Shown: positions 44,286-55,834 of the stretch, piece after piece | Numbering within the stretch: position 1 is the stretch's first letter | Layout of the letters: each line of letters begins with the position of its first letter | Position numbers and translations under genes: made by a program | The notes under the pieces: model-generated | The model's database searches: none | Told to the model about the DNA's origin: nothing | The model's input: the letters and a program-made list of their open reading frames with translations, nothing else | DNA from: Saturnia japonica | Lineage: Eukaryota > Arthropoda > Insecta > Lepidoptera > Saturniidae | NCBI GenBank assembly: GCA_033032175.1 | Contig: CM065320.1 | Coordinates: 15,767,413-15,831,412, forward strand | DNA: 64,000 bases | Direction: 5' to 3'

Positions 44286-44739
44286 ATATACGTATTATAA
44301 AATTCCACGTCTCTCTGTGTCTGTCGGTTTACGTTATTTTTACGCAAAAACCAGTTATCCCATATACATATTTTTTATTTTTAAGCTATTGTTTATTCAT
44401 AGCTATGTTATGTGGTCAGATTATATGATATATTTTGTAAAATAAAGTATAACATACGAAATAACGACAGTGGTGAATCAATTCCGAAAAAAGTCACATT
44501 TGGAGCCCTTAAAAGATATCGCTGAGTAAACCATAACATATATAAATATATATCTTAAAAATACCTACAACAAAGTCAGCAATAACATAAGTGTATATTT
44601 TAAGAATCACATATAATAAGTATTTTTGTCTTAAAATAACTGGCGGGCGACCACCGTAAGTTTAAGCGGGGACAGCAAGATTCGCACGTGCGCTCGACCG
44701 ACGGCATTATGTAGTCCATGAGAGTACAAGCACAGCTAG
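44286..44739 (+). mobile_element. HelD copy, 3' end intact
   Basis: 'gtattataaaattccacg', 'tctctctgtgtctgtcgg', ..., 'ctggcgggcgaccaccgt', 'agtccatgagagtacaag', 'cacagctag|t' at 44736-44739. The 5' end is diverged. Confidence 0.65.
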
Positions 44740-44844
44740 TAAAAATATATTAGAAAATTCTATTGTTTTAACAAAAAATGTCTTTCTTAAACCTTACAGG
44801 TCCAGCGGTTAGCCAAATTTTCATTAAGGGTAGAGCGCAGAAAT

Positions 44845-45010
44845 CTCTTTGGAAATTTCTCTCTCCTAAGGCAGCCCGACTGGTGTTTCTGTGGAGAGTT
44901 TTCCGAAGTTCAATGAGGAAGGAGAGTTTAAGATCGGCAACATGCTAATGATACTTTTAGTGTTACACGCGTCCAAAGACTGCGGTAACCGCTTACTAAC
45001 AAATGGAGCT
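44845..45010 (+). mobile_element. LINE-I 3' tail fragment
   Basis: 'ggaaatttctctctcctaagg', 'cagcccgactggtg', ..., 'gcgtccaaagactgcggtaa' and 'ccgcttactaac'. Collinear with 121-317. Confidence 0.55.
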
Positions 45011-45059
45011 TGTTTGCCACAGTATAAAAAACTCGATGTTAATTGACGCTGCGATCTAA

Positions 45060-45185
45060 AATGATAATACACTAAATCTATAAAGGAACTGGATACACAC
45101 CTATAGGTGCTTGATGAAAGGTTGGCAACTTTTGAGTGGTAGCTAGCTAAGGGAGTATTAAAAAATGCCACCATGCTATGGTTTT
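45060..45185 (-). mobile_element. S2 SINE copy 6, middle part
   Basis: Minus strand: 'aaaaccatagcatggtggc', 'ttagctagctaccactc', 'aagcacctataggtgtg'. It matches the middle of 13037-13333. Confidence 0.6.
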
Positions 45186-45459
45186 ATCCCGATATTTATG
45201 ACGTGAACTAGTAATTACATGTAGGAATAATTCTCGATTTTTCTTCGATATTGGGTTCTTTAATCGAGGCGCGAAGAGGCGTTTCTTCAGGCCAGCATGA
45301 CAGTGGAGACTGATGTGTATACATTTTAAATTATTATAGCGCTTTTAAAAAAATATATTGTAAAACCGAATTTTAGAGCAAAACTATGTTTTATAACGAT
45401 AAAAATATCTATTTCCTTATTTTTAAAGTCAAAATTATATATACATACTTTATTAAATC

Positions 45460-45560
45460 TAAGCGTTGAGAAAACACTCGTGAACGTCAAAAACCCAACC
45501 ATTGGTTCGGATAATGTGTATGTTATCGAGAAGTGCCGGTAAGAAACTCAATCATATATA
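45460..45560 (-). mobile_element. LINE-L 3' tail, inverted
   Basis: Minus strand: 'gagtttcttaccggcactt', 'gaaccaatggttgggttttt', 'gacgttcacgagtg'. Confidence 0.55.
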
Positions 45561-46412
45561 TCAACTCTTTTTCTTTCTTTTTTATATGAACTGTGTTATA
45601 TTTATTGACAAACTTAAATTATAATAATAAAATATAAATGTATCATAACAAAGTTTATGCACTGCAACGTTCGTGACTGCAACGGGCACGTTATTGATTC
45701 GCTTGCCCTGGCAGTTTCTAGATTAGCAACTTTTGTCAGCCGGTGGTGCGTAGTTATTGTGTGAAATTACAGTAGTGATCTTCAAATTTGAAATGACTTT
45801 AATCACTCTGACACAATGTACGTCAGGGAGAATGGAAGAAAGAGAGAAGGGGTAGCGTTTCACTTTTCATCCGATCCTTACCAATTAATTAAGTTTCAAT
45901 TTAACAAAAATATTGGCAATTCTACTCTTAATAAGGTCGACAATTAATTAAATGTGAGATTTCTATAGTGGGCTAATTAAGCTAATTAAAAAAAAAAACA
46001 ATTGACCTTGCCTAGTTACTAATTGAAAGAGAAAATAATCAACCTTGTTTTGTTACATTCTTTCATGAGAATCAAAGGTTGGGGCTAGTGGAGCGTGGCG
46101 AGAGGCGAATCGTAACGTTAATGAATAATTCGATTAGCTACAAATAAATTTAATAAAAATTGTTTATTCGTCTGTCTCACATAAATATGTGTATTTACCA
46201 ACGGAATGTAATAAAATCCACTTTCAGTTCGTTTAATGTACATAAAATGAATTTTGCGAATTCCAAAACGTATACATTTCGAGTTTTTAACAAACGACGG
46301 CGGTTGATAAATTTCTCTCAATATTTGCTCAGATTAGATATACAAGCTTATATTTTTTTTTGTATATACTGAGCTAGGCAAACTTACTTTGCCTTATCTG
46401 ATTTATTTTATA
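45561..46412. other. No gene seen
   Basis: 46020-46130 contains a GC-richer 'gctagtggagcgtggcgag' segment of unknown nature. Otherwise AT-rich. Confidence 0.45.
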
Positions 46413-46926
46413 CTAGCTGTGCCCGAGGCTTCGCTCACGTGGACTACAGAATGCCCGCGCGAATTTTGCTCCCCTGCTACCGGCTATTTTAAAGGCAAAA
46501 ATGCTAATTTTGGGTGTCCCTTAGAAGATAGATAAATACTTTTCCAGACTTTTTTGTAGGTATTTTTAATGCCTTTATTTATGTGATACATTTATTTGCT
46601 ATAACTCTTATGGTTTACTCAGAATAAGCCATTTAAGCTCCCGAATTGATTCATCAGGACCAGTTTTCTCTTTATTTGTGCGGAACCCTAATTCTTTTTG
46701 TAAAATAAAACTAGCCCAAGTTACTCCCTATATCATCAGCTATATATCAGTGAAAGTCCCGTCAAAATTGGAGAACCCTTTCGGAGATTACGCGGAACAA
46801 ACGGACAAAAAAAATTAAAATGGGCTTTTTGTTATAGGTATCGTATATACTGTCATATGCATTTAGTAAAAAACTGTTATTTTGATATTACAAACAGATA
46901 CTTCAATTTTATTAATTGTATATAGA
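46413..46926 (-). mobile_element. HelD copy, complete non-autonomous Helitron (514 bp)
   Basis: The minus strand starts A|TC at 46926 ('tatatacaattaataaaat'), has 'tttgtccgtttgttccgcg', and ends 'gtgagcgaagcctcgggcac' + 'agctag|t' at 46413. Its 5' part aligns with 27190-27320. Non-coding. Confidence 0.75.
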
Positions 46927-47944
46927 TTAACAACAATCATTGTTCCAAGAGAAATTGTTCACGTATTTAACATACGCTTCGTTGTCTTATACATAATTCA
47001 TTTTGTAGAGTTCTAAATACAAACAAGGTTTTCCATTCATGTTACAAAATTTTCTCACCTTAATATATCATAGTAATTATCATTTAATTTTTTTTCGACC
47101 TTTGGTCTCCGAAATTCGGTTTTCTAGATCAGAATTTTCTTTAGTATCAAAAAGCAATATATTAACTTTTATTACAGCAATATATATTTTTCTGTTTTTG
47201 TTTTTTACTAATTTATTTACTTCTATATTATATTTTATTAATATCTGAGAGACAGAGTTGCGCTCGGCGTCTTATAAAAAAAAAATCACTTATGTAGGTA
47301 AACGGTGGAGCCGTTTCCGAGAAATCAACCAGTATTAGAATAAAATAAGTTTTTTTTTTGTTATTTTTTTTTGTTAATTTCTCAAATGAATTTGTTCGTT
47401 GGTTGATTTACTGTTTAAACAGTAGAAAGATAGAGATACATACCTAGTTAAACTTATTTTTTATCATTTTGATTTCATTTGATATTTATCTTGGTATGCA
47501 AAAATGTTTAGGTTAGGTGGATTATACATATACTTGAATAACTTCAAATATGACTGACCGAAAACTTAAAAAAAATAAACGAACTTTAACGTCGTACGTT
47601 TTTCAATTCTATGATTTTGAATACTTTGTTTTAAATGTTGTATACGGATAATGAATGATAAGTTGAAACAAAGTCAAATAATATAAAATCATAGGAAAAT
47701 TACGGCAGTTCGGTACTGTGAGGGACTGCCCAATGCTATAATCTAAATAACTATTTTTCAATAAAGCCAGCAATATCGCGACGTTATGAATTTCGTCTGG
47801 CCTACACAGAAAAGCTGTACGTGCCCGAAATATTATATTAAAGGCAAAAAAAGACCATCGAGCGGGGATTTTTGTTTCGCGCTTTTGTGGTTCCGTCGAG
47901 TTAATTTTTGTAAAGTTTTTATGTTTATGAATAAATATCAATCA
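46927..47944. other. No gene seen
   Basis: AT-rich. A 110-codon open frame on the minus strand (47609-47941) shows no domain or signal. Confidence 0.45.
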
Positions 47945-48150
47945 TGACTCAATGGTAGGCTTTAAGCATAGTAGCATGGTGTTTTCTAATGCCAGTCTGG
48001 CTATTTACCTCTCTAAAGTTAAAAATCGGTTGCCGGCAGCTAAACTTGAAATCTGGCTTCCCACTTAGCGTGTCTCCCTCTAGGGTCACAGTGTCACTAA
48101 GCATCAGATGAGATTGTGGCCATACCGATACACCTATAAACGATTAAAAA
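47945..48150 (+). mobile_element. S2 SINE copy 7
   Basis: Head remnant 'tgactcaatggtaggcttt', then 'agcatggtgttttctaatg', 'gttgccggcagctaaac', 'cttagcgtgtctccctc', and the tail 'catcagatgagattgtggcc'. Confidence 0.65.
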
Positions 48151-49426
48151 GTTGGGAAGCATCCGTGTTTGAATGGATCACGTCCCCTGTACCTATGGTG
48201 AAATTCCCATAATTGTGCATTATTTATAGCTTTCTATTAGTGAATACATTATTTTTTATAAGATTTGTTAGTATAGATAATCCATTATATGAGAACATGC
48301 TTAGGCGAATAAATGAATGAATGATCACTTCATTGTACTTTTTTGGAACGAAGTTCCTTAACGTGGCTTGTGGTAGCAGTTGACTTGCAGAAATTATCTC
48401 GTAAAGTAAAAGCATTATACCTACTCCGTGTGACTTTGCAAGTATCAAGATTCGAGCAGACAAGCATAGTGCGCTGCCGGTTGTATAATTCTTCATCAGC
48501 CGCTAAATTGCAAAACATTAGACTTCTGGCGGGGTCTCCGCAAATCTCGGTCAGTAATACAATGGTTTATCAGTTATTTTGTATATTATATATTATAACA
48601 TACGTCGAAATATTCTTTATGAATGCGACTAACTGATTTTTAAATAATATTTCACTTAAAAGTAACTTCGTTACTGACGGGGTCCCTGCATACGTTTTGT
48701 TTAGCTTATATACAGGCAACTTAATGCCAAAAAGTATTTTCTTCCATCTAACCAGCGGTATTATGGAAAAAAATTCATAATCGTATTGCCTTTTTTTTTA
48801 GTACGGCTTTTCAATGTGATAACTCGAGTATGGGTTACCAAAAAAATATGACATAAAATAATGCTTTGTTTTATTTCGTGAATTAATTCAATCATCAACG
48901 GAACCCTAAAAATACTCATCGCGGAATTCGGCTAGAACTAAATATAAATATTTCGAATTTGCGGCATCCAATGTTCGGTATACGCGTCCGCACTCGTTAT
49001 TATGCCTTCTCCAATATATTGCTAGATGATTTAGATATATTGAATTCTATCGATGATCATTATTTATATTCGTATTGTTTTATTTATTTGTTTCATGATT
49101 TATACCATTCTTCGATGTAATAATATTTTTTCAGCCTATTCCGGAGCCTTAATTCAAATATGTTTGTTTGATTTCGTTTTGCAAGCGTTTGGGCATTGTT
49201 TTACATATCAAAATGTTGGATGGTAGGTCATTTGTGATCACTGTACACATGATAAATATGGTTTATTACGAGTAAGATACGACATTTTTATAAGACTTGA
49301 TGGCGCTCTTCTTAAACTGGGTGTAATACTAGCCATAGAGGTAGGCGTAGACACGTCTCATTCTGTGATCAGCCAGTGTTAACGAATTAGAAGCCTATCT
49401 CTGTACATAACTAGGATATAACCGCC
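48151..49426. other. No gene seen
   Basis: Open frames on both strands overlap at 48224-48636 with no recognisable protein. Otherwise AT-rich. Confidence 0.45.
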
Positions 49427-49663
49427 ATGCACATGGTGATATTATCCGTCGTAGTGACACTTTTCGTTGGTCATGGTCCCGGATCATACAGTACGGATGT
49501 ATGTGTAACAAAAAGATCCGTCAACGGGGCGCCCGCGCCTGGCAGATGTGAAACATCGAAATTCTTTTGTATAAGTTATATTCATAAAAGAACAGATTAC
49601 GAAAGGAATCAGTTAAGGCATAATGAAAATATAAACCCATTACAAATTTGTTCCATGACATAA
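49427..49663 (+). CDS. Weak candidate: small secreted-peptide-like open frame (78 aa)
   Basis: I do not recognise this frame. The ATG sits in a strong context (accgccATGc). The first 20 residues look like a signal peptide: hydrophobic core MVILSVVVTLFV at residues 3-14, then GHGPGSYS. Three cysteines follow (VCVTKRSV...GRCE...FFC), then a lysine/arginine-rich stretch and a last cysteine near the stop. The segment is GC-richer than its flanks. A GTATAAGT at about 49569 could be a splice donor that would end a first exon after about 47 residues. No upstream TATA or initiator was convincing. It may equally be a chance frame. Confidence 0.2.
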   Translation: MHMVILSVVVTLFVGHGPGSYSTDVCVTKRSVNGAPAPGRCETSKFFCISYIHKRTDYERNQLRHNENINPLQICSMT

Positions 49664-49772
49664 TGACTGCTTATTACATAAATATTCATTATAATTAAAT
49701 ACAAAAATTTAAAAATTTATTTGAAATTATGACAACTCAATTATTCCCATAATTGTATATACATAATTTCAT

Positions 49773-49940
49773 AATTCATAGTACATATATTCCATCATAT
49801 AGCGTGGCGATGCGTCGTCACGGCCTGTATCACCACGCCAACAATCTGGTTTACCGTCGCCAATTCATATCACATATATTCCATCATATAGCTCGGCGAT
49901 GTATCGCTACGACCAACAATCAGGTTTACCCTCACTTATA
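49773..49940 (+). repeat. Imperfect tandem duplication, unit about 80-89 bp
   Basis: Unit 1 (49773-49861) and unit 2 (49862-49940) share 'acatatattccatcatatag', 'cggcgatg', 'aacaatc.ggtttacc'. Unit 2 lacks about 10 bp in the middle. Confidence 0.75.
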
Positions 49941-50329
49941 GACGTTTCACATAAAAAATAATCCTTTTTTGCTTTTTTGATTCCCAGACGTCGTACTTAA
50001 ATATCATATATCTACATTATATCACTTCCACAATTAAGATGAATCTAACGACACCTCGTTTTCTAATAACACTGTCTCCCAAACACTTCTATTTACAACC
50101 AGTCACAAATAAACTTCACCCTCAGCCTAACTTTAGATCATAAAAGAGGTCATATATCAAACAATACAAACGCTATAAATTTATGATGTTATTTTAATCA
50201 GTGAGTAGAATATAGAGTAAAAAAATAGAAGTTTAATTTTTTTTTACTAGAAAAAGACGTGTACGTATTTTACTTATAAAACTTATTCACTAACACGACG
50301 ATAAATTAAAGAATATTTTTCTCTCTAGT
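49941..50329. other. No gene seen
   Basis: AT-rich. Nothing is recognised. Confidence 0.5.
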
Positions 50330-50530
50330 TTGGAATTTATATTTTTGCCATACTGTGAAGCTGTAGAACTGTCTCCGAACGGTATGTTCTCTTCTTCCTA
50401 CAATATGTTGTCCTTCAAAGTTAAAGAGAAGAGACACTGCAACAGGCTTGCATGATACAACGACTGGTGAAAGATATCTCGATAGCTTGTGTTATTTTTG
50501 GATTTCACTGTACTTATCATGAAGTAAATT
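50330..50530 (+). pseudogene. LINE-J remnant, diverged
   Basis: 'gccatactgtgaagctgtag', 'aactgtctccgaacgg', 'tgttctcttcttcctac', later 'tttggatttcactgtactta' and 'tcatgaagtaaat'. It follows LINE-J order with many changes and stops. Confidence 0.55.
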
Positions 50531-50814
50531 ACCGTAACTTTGTTATGTTACGCTAAAAATATTATTCAATTATTTCTATATTTAACTGCAATAAATTAAT
50601 AGTATTGTGTACGGTAGATGCACTATCAGAATCTTTGTATGAACTATATTCTAATTTAATATTCACTCAAATTAAGCGAAATCTTAGTTACCATAAAAGT
50701 ATTATTCAAATATTAAAATCGTTTTCTGTCGCATAGTAAAACTGTTTTTTCATCAAATGATCGTACGTACTATTGTAATGCGCACTACTTATTAGCAGTA
50801 TTTATTATAGTAGA

Positions 50815-51282
50815 TCTGACTACACTGTTAGCCTTAATGCCCTGGAGCCGCTGTGGCTTTTACAGCTTCACCGAACTTGGGGACGAGCGCAGAGGGCACT
50901 CAGCCGCGAAAGTTGTTGGACGACTCGCACGAGGGTACCAGAGGTAGAGGTCGTCGCGCATGCGAATAGGTCGCGATCTAATAGAATCCCTACTCCTACG
51001 ATTCGAGCTAACTAATATATACTCATACTGCATGTTCCCTTCCTCCTGGGAGGAAGGAAGGAACCATGTGTATGTGTATTTAGTGATCGGAAAGGTTTTT
51101 CTACACTTAAATCGCGCAAAAAAAGAAAAAAAAGGTCCCTTACAGAACCCATGTACCTGTGTGGTGTGCACGTGTGTATGTTCATACGTGTATAATGTTG
51201 TATGTGAGTAGCTAAGTGTTGCACGTATAGTGTCACTTGTATCGCGCGGGCGGTTGCCTAACCCAAGGGCTTCACACCGAGG
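50815..51282 (-). mobile_element. Retroposon K, copy 1
   Basis: It aligns in reverse with 62117-62617 over nearly its full length. On the minus strand it starts at 'cctcggtgtgaag' (51282), passes 'ggcaaccgcccgcgcgatac', the hairpin at 51031-51068, 'gttcggtgaagctgtaaaag' and ends 'aacagtgtagtcag' near 50815. It has no A tail and no clear target duplication, so it is older than copy 2. About 40 bp of CpG-rich sequence near 62430-62480 of copy 2 is missing here. Class unknown; see copy 2. Confidence 0.75.
51031..51068 (-). other. Conserved hairpin in retroposon K copy 1
   Basis: Stem CTTCCTCC/GGAGGAAG with a TG loop, then TTCC/GGAA after a 3-nt bulge, then CATG/CATG. Outer pairing extends weakly. 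The counterpart is at 62331-62390. Confidence 0.75.
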
Positions 51283-52374
51283 AACGGACCTAGCCTTGGG
51301 TTACCGCTGGAGAGGATGGACGTGGGGGGTGTACGGGAGCGAAATTGATCGGTCTTCAAGCTGGTTGCTGCCTGCTTGTAAAGTGCGTACGGTCACAGAG
51401 CACATCTATTGCTATCGCGCTCAGTCAATAGTGCGGGACAATAATACATTCAGTGGTGCGAATATTAAGTCATTAGTGTAGATTCCATATTTATACTGAC
51501 ATAATTTCCCAGACTTTTATTGAATGGTATCTGATTTAATATGATGTGTTGGAAGAGGAAGCCAATCCTTGTAACAGTATATTAATTATAATATTTGTAG
51601 TGTACTTTAACATATTTATTAGGCTCGTGAAATTAATGAGTACTGTCTCACAGTTCGTTTGATGAAGCGAGATCATAATTTCATCGAATATTGCTGTAAA
51701 CGTCGCTAATTTACGACCGTGCTTTTAAACGAAAATGATTAGACTTTGTCATTTAATATTAAATAAATTACTTCTATGTATTATTAAATTATTTTGCTTT
51801 CGATGAAATTTTACTCCTCTTTGACACATGCGTATAAATCCCGGCCGGAATTTTATGTTTTTTTTTGTATAACATTACGTACGATTTTACTCACATCTGA
51901 AAATACCGTTTGGTGTATATTGATTTTCGGGTAAGGTCAAATTCCTGACCGGAAATAATGTTAACTTTAAACATGTTGATTCTTCTTATAAAAATTATTG
52001 TTTGTATGTGTTAGAGAATGTTCCCGGTGGCAAACGCCTAACGTGCTGGACCCTATATTCAAACTATTGGCGTATCGTAGTCATTCGAACATATAACTGC
52101 AATTCGCATCTGGATAATAAAAATGTTAGTAAAATATATAAATTAAAGTTATCTCCAAATTCGGTGCAGGGTTCTTGGCCGAAACCCCATCGATCTAGAC
52201 TATGTGAATGTATAGTTATGTATGTGGAGTTAATTTTGTGTAAGTGAATGTTACCGCCTCAATAGCATAGGATCGCAAACCTTCCCTGGTACTTGCATAG
52301 CAATAACAATTCAGCAAACTCTCACGAGGTACAAACTCAAAGTTATACAATATACAAAGTCAAAGAAATACAAA
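51283..52374. other. No gene seen; GC-richer 51283-51470 and a LINE-P scrap
   Basis: 51283-51470 is GC-rich and single-copy here. 51543-51576 ('gtgttggaagaggaagcc', 'ccttgtaac') is a LINE-P tail fragment. The rest is AT-rich. Confidence 0.45.
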
Positions 52375-52700
52375 TTAGATATCAACATTAACAATTTTTA
52401 ATACGTAATCTACGTGCCGCGCAAAACCAACGCGGGTACTCAAAACAAATACGCGGACACTCACGTAGAGGCTCAACATCCGGACTGACCAGAGAAAGCG
52501 GTGGCTAGCAGTCGCGTGGGCATGCGCCAGCGCACCCCCCACGTGCCACACCCAAACCCTTCTCCCGTCCTCGCCATCATTAAATAATTTAGCGAGCGAG
52601 CTAAGTGAAATTAAATTTACAACAGTATGTATGTTATAACTAACTAGAACTATGGACTCCAATACGACTGGAATGATATTGATGACATTTTCAGACAATC
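52375..52700 (-). other. CpG-rich patch 52400-52585, possible promoter-like or exapted sequence
   Basis: A CpG-rich block with 'gtgccgcgcaaaaccaacgc', 'gcatgcgccagcgcacc' and 'cacgtgccacaccc'. On the minus strand a TCAGT, an arthropod initiator-type word, lies at about 52483-52488. The overlapping 107-codon minus-strand frame has His/Val-rich low-information content. There is no TATA box and no repeat match. Confidence 0.3.
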
Positions 52701-53715
52701 TTCATATAAGCCCAGAAGGTGATCCTGTAAAATTTGGTAGCTATCGGATTACTGTTTCCTATATACTCCAAAACTGTACAGCAATGCGTGACCAGGTTAC
52801 CTAATATAAATGTATATACACGAAGTTCTTCATCACATATCTATTTGTCGATCCTAGAGATCATGCTGGTAATTACCAGATTTAGCGTAGATTATGGGCG
52901 AGCCTTGGTTACTTAGACATGTAAGTTTTACCACAAAAACAATCTTTAGTGAATTTCCCTTTCGTACTTTTAACTACACTTAAAAAACAATTAAGACCTT
53001 GTGTATCCAATACGATAAATACTTCAAAATATTGATCGGATATAAGGCTCACCGATAACAACCATGTCTCAGTATTATAAGTCATCACGTCGGCGTTATA
53101 ACCGTGGTCTCTAATTCGGTAATGTTTTTAAATTTTGAATCTAGTAAATATTGGAAATGTGGAATCGTTTAGAAGGAATAGAATTACACTTCACACTTTC
53201 TATCGTCAAGCGCCATGGCAATATATCAGAAATCTGAAATATTTATATCTGAGATAAAATTCTATATCCAATAGACCCATTCGTAATATCGTTTGATATT
53301 GGAGACTATGTAATATTTAATGAATTCAATGTTCGAAGATCAAAGATACCTTCAGAATGTAAGTTGTATTATTTCTATGAAAGCTCGTGTATGGAATCTT
53401 ATTAATCTGACACCGCTCGGATTACCTAGACATACTGTATTAATATATTATTGAGCAATGAGTCACGCGCCTTTCTATGGTTTATAATTATTTAATTATT
53501 TACTGATAAATCTTGTAATTATAGGATTAGCTTGATCTAAATCTTCGTATATGGTCTATCTTTCAATTCAACCAGTATCACCTCGGAATGACTTTCATGT
53601 TTTGTTAGGACCATATTATACATGGAATATTCAGTTTTGATTTTAAAGTTTGCTAATTTATACGTCCTATTATATCCTTAAGAATTTGCAGTAGAAAACT
53701 TGATCCTGTTCCTTA
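52701..53715. other. No gene seen
   Basis: AT-rich. Nothing is recognised. Confidence 0.5.
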
Positions 53716-54074
53716 TCATTATATTGATACGTGAAGCAAAAGCTTTCTACCCCATTTTAAGCGTATTGCGTCCACGGAAGGTTGTAAGATTTGGCATGGT
53801 TAAAGTTTATATGGAGAAGGAGTGCAGAAAGCTAAAATTTATCTATATGTGTTACTAATATATTAAATTAATTAATACTGCGAATTCTAATACGACCAGT
53901 GCCATTTAACTTAGATCCCCCAAAATATTAATATTGTCACTCAATGAAAAATGGTAGCAAGTGATGTCATACTCATTGTTTAGCTTTAGGTTCATGAATA
54001 CTCCAAATGTCAAACAGAAAATAGTCTATGAATAAAAAATCGCTAGTCGAATTGCGATCATTGGGGACCGCTAG
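53716..54074 (+). mobile_element. HelA copy 4, complete non-autonomous Helitron (359 bp)
   Basis: A|TC at 53716 ('attatattgatacgtgaagc'), body collinear with 10391-10751, hairpin remnant 'agtcgaattgcgatca', end 'ggggaccgctag|t' at 54071-54074. No open frame. Confidence 0.8.
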
Positions 54075-55834
54075 TTATTATAGATAGAATAAAAACAATT
54101 ATTGTATTCACTTTGAGGATGCATATTTTTTTTAGCGTAACAACTACTTCAACTCATCTCTGACATAGGCCATTAAATCAAAGATAATTGAATGTTGGAA
54201 CTTAGTTATATATAATCTACTCATGTATGTACTAACACGGTATTGTGGTTTTGGTTTAATCCCTTTGTACCGGCCTGTCGAGATATAACTAATATTGGAC
54301 ATGAAGTACTCTAATTTGCCGACAGCTGAATAACTATTTCCTCGGAGCAATACTAATCGTATTAGCCTACGTAGTATTGAAGTTGTAGTTTATATTTGAA
54401 AGCGGTTTCAGAGATCCGATTTATTTAGCGTTGACTCTATTTTGGTACGACTTTTAAACTGAATTTTAATTAATCTTTAATTTATTGTCGTTCGTATGAA
54501 TTACCATTAACTAGCTTGTGTTTTATGCTTTTAATTTGGTCAAGTACAATAATATTAAAGTTTTGGTTGTACGCATTGAACGTTTTATAGTTATCTCAAG
54601 TCAGTATATATAACAGTAATTAAATAATAATACACTAGGTAAATTGCATACAATGGGGCAAAAATTGTATACCCTATTAATTGTATCTAAAATATCAGCC
54701 CATATATTCCATGCCATCACAAAATGTTTTCGATTCATAAGATATAGTAGCTCTTTAAAAGTAGGTTAGGAGGGATAGTGTGGGTTCAGCAATAAAGTTC
54801 GTGCTTTGGGAACAGTACCTTTGAAATTTAAGAAACAATGTGCATATTATTTTCGTTTATCTTTAATTTTTATCCGACTGCGAGAAAGGATACTTATAAT
54901 TTAATTGGTTTTTGTTGAGATATTCTATTGTAGTCATTTTTATTTATTAATATTAATTATGCTCTCTCTGCAGTAACTTTATTAGCTTTTATTACTTTTA
55001 TCTGATTTGGTCTGCTATTGTTATAGTAATACTTCTTTCTATATATACATTATGAAAATAATATGAGATTGATTTTTTACTATTCACTATCAATAGGCTA
55101 TAGGAACTGTCGATAATACTTTTGGAAATATAAAACTAAAAGTATTAATTTTCTCTCAATTTTGATAAAATTTGTACATGAAAAGTCCTCGGCAAGTCGA
55201 ATTCTTTATTGATATCTGAGCTATAAGAATTGAAAATGATATGATTAAAAATTTAATTAGGGGTTTAAAATAATTACTGCCTAACAAACACTTGCTGATT
55301 CGCAGGGTTCCGTTATTTTAATATAAAATGCAAGAAGTGTTGCCATTATAAATGAGAATTTTAAACTGATAAATAAAGTAAACTAATATAACGCAACGTC
55401 TGTAAATCTATTAAAACGTATTCAGATAATAACATACATTAAAAACAATAAAATCAAAGTAGCTCTGCTATCGAGAAAAGTGTCGGAAAAGATACAGTTA
55501 CAAGACTGGCCAGCCGTGAACAATACAAATACCGGTACAATGTGACGTGAAACGCATTCTGGTCTATAGAACTCGCTAGATAAATTTACTATCTTGCTAA
55601 CAAAGAACCCGGTTTGGACATTACGGAAATGAATAAAAAAATGTTGCGATTTAGGATAGAAATTAAATGTTTGCAGCGACAACTTATAACAAAACAATTA
55701 TAGTGAATATTGGAAGCATCGAGTAATTGTCAAGAGCGTACGTTAGATATTGACAATTTTTGCATGCAGCTTTTATTAAACCATTCTGTTAATTTTTAAT
55801 TTTTCTAGTTTTAATTAGGATTTTTTATTCATTA
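54075..55834. other. No gene seen
   Basis: AT-rich. 'gcagggttccgttat' at 55300-55320 recalls text found in some Helitrons. Open frames lack content. Confidence 0.45.

Noticed and set aside
47609..47941. 110-residue minus-strand open frame
   Set aside because: No domain, signal peptide or compositional difference; compatible with chance in AT-rich DNA.
48224..48636. Overlapping open frames on both strands (90, 62 and 97 residues)
   Set aside because: Mutually exclusive frames with no motif; no splice or promoter context.
51230..51481. Similar open frames at 51230 and (minus strand) 62168, sharing SLVSRGRLP
   Set aside because: The shared residues come from the 5' end of retroposon K in its two copies, read antisense; no start ATG and no conserved continuation.
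52375..52698. 107-residue minus-strand open frame
   Set aside because: Low-information His/Val/Ser-rich translation of a CpG-rich patch; no recognisable family. Only the CpG patch itself is reported.
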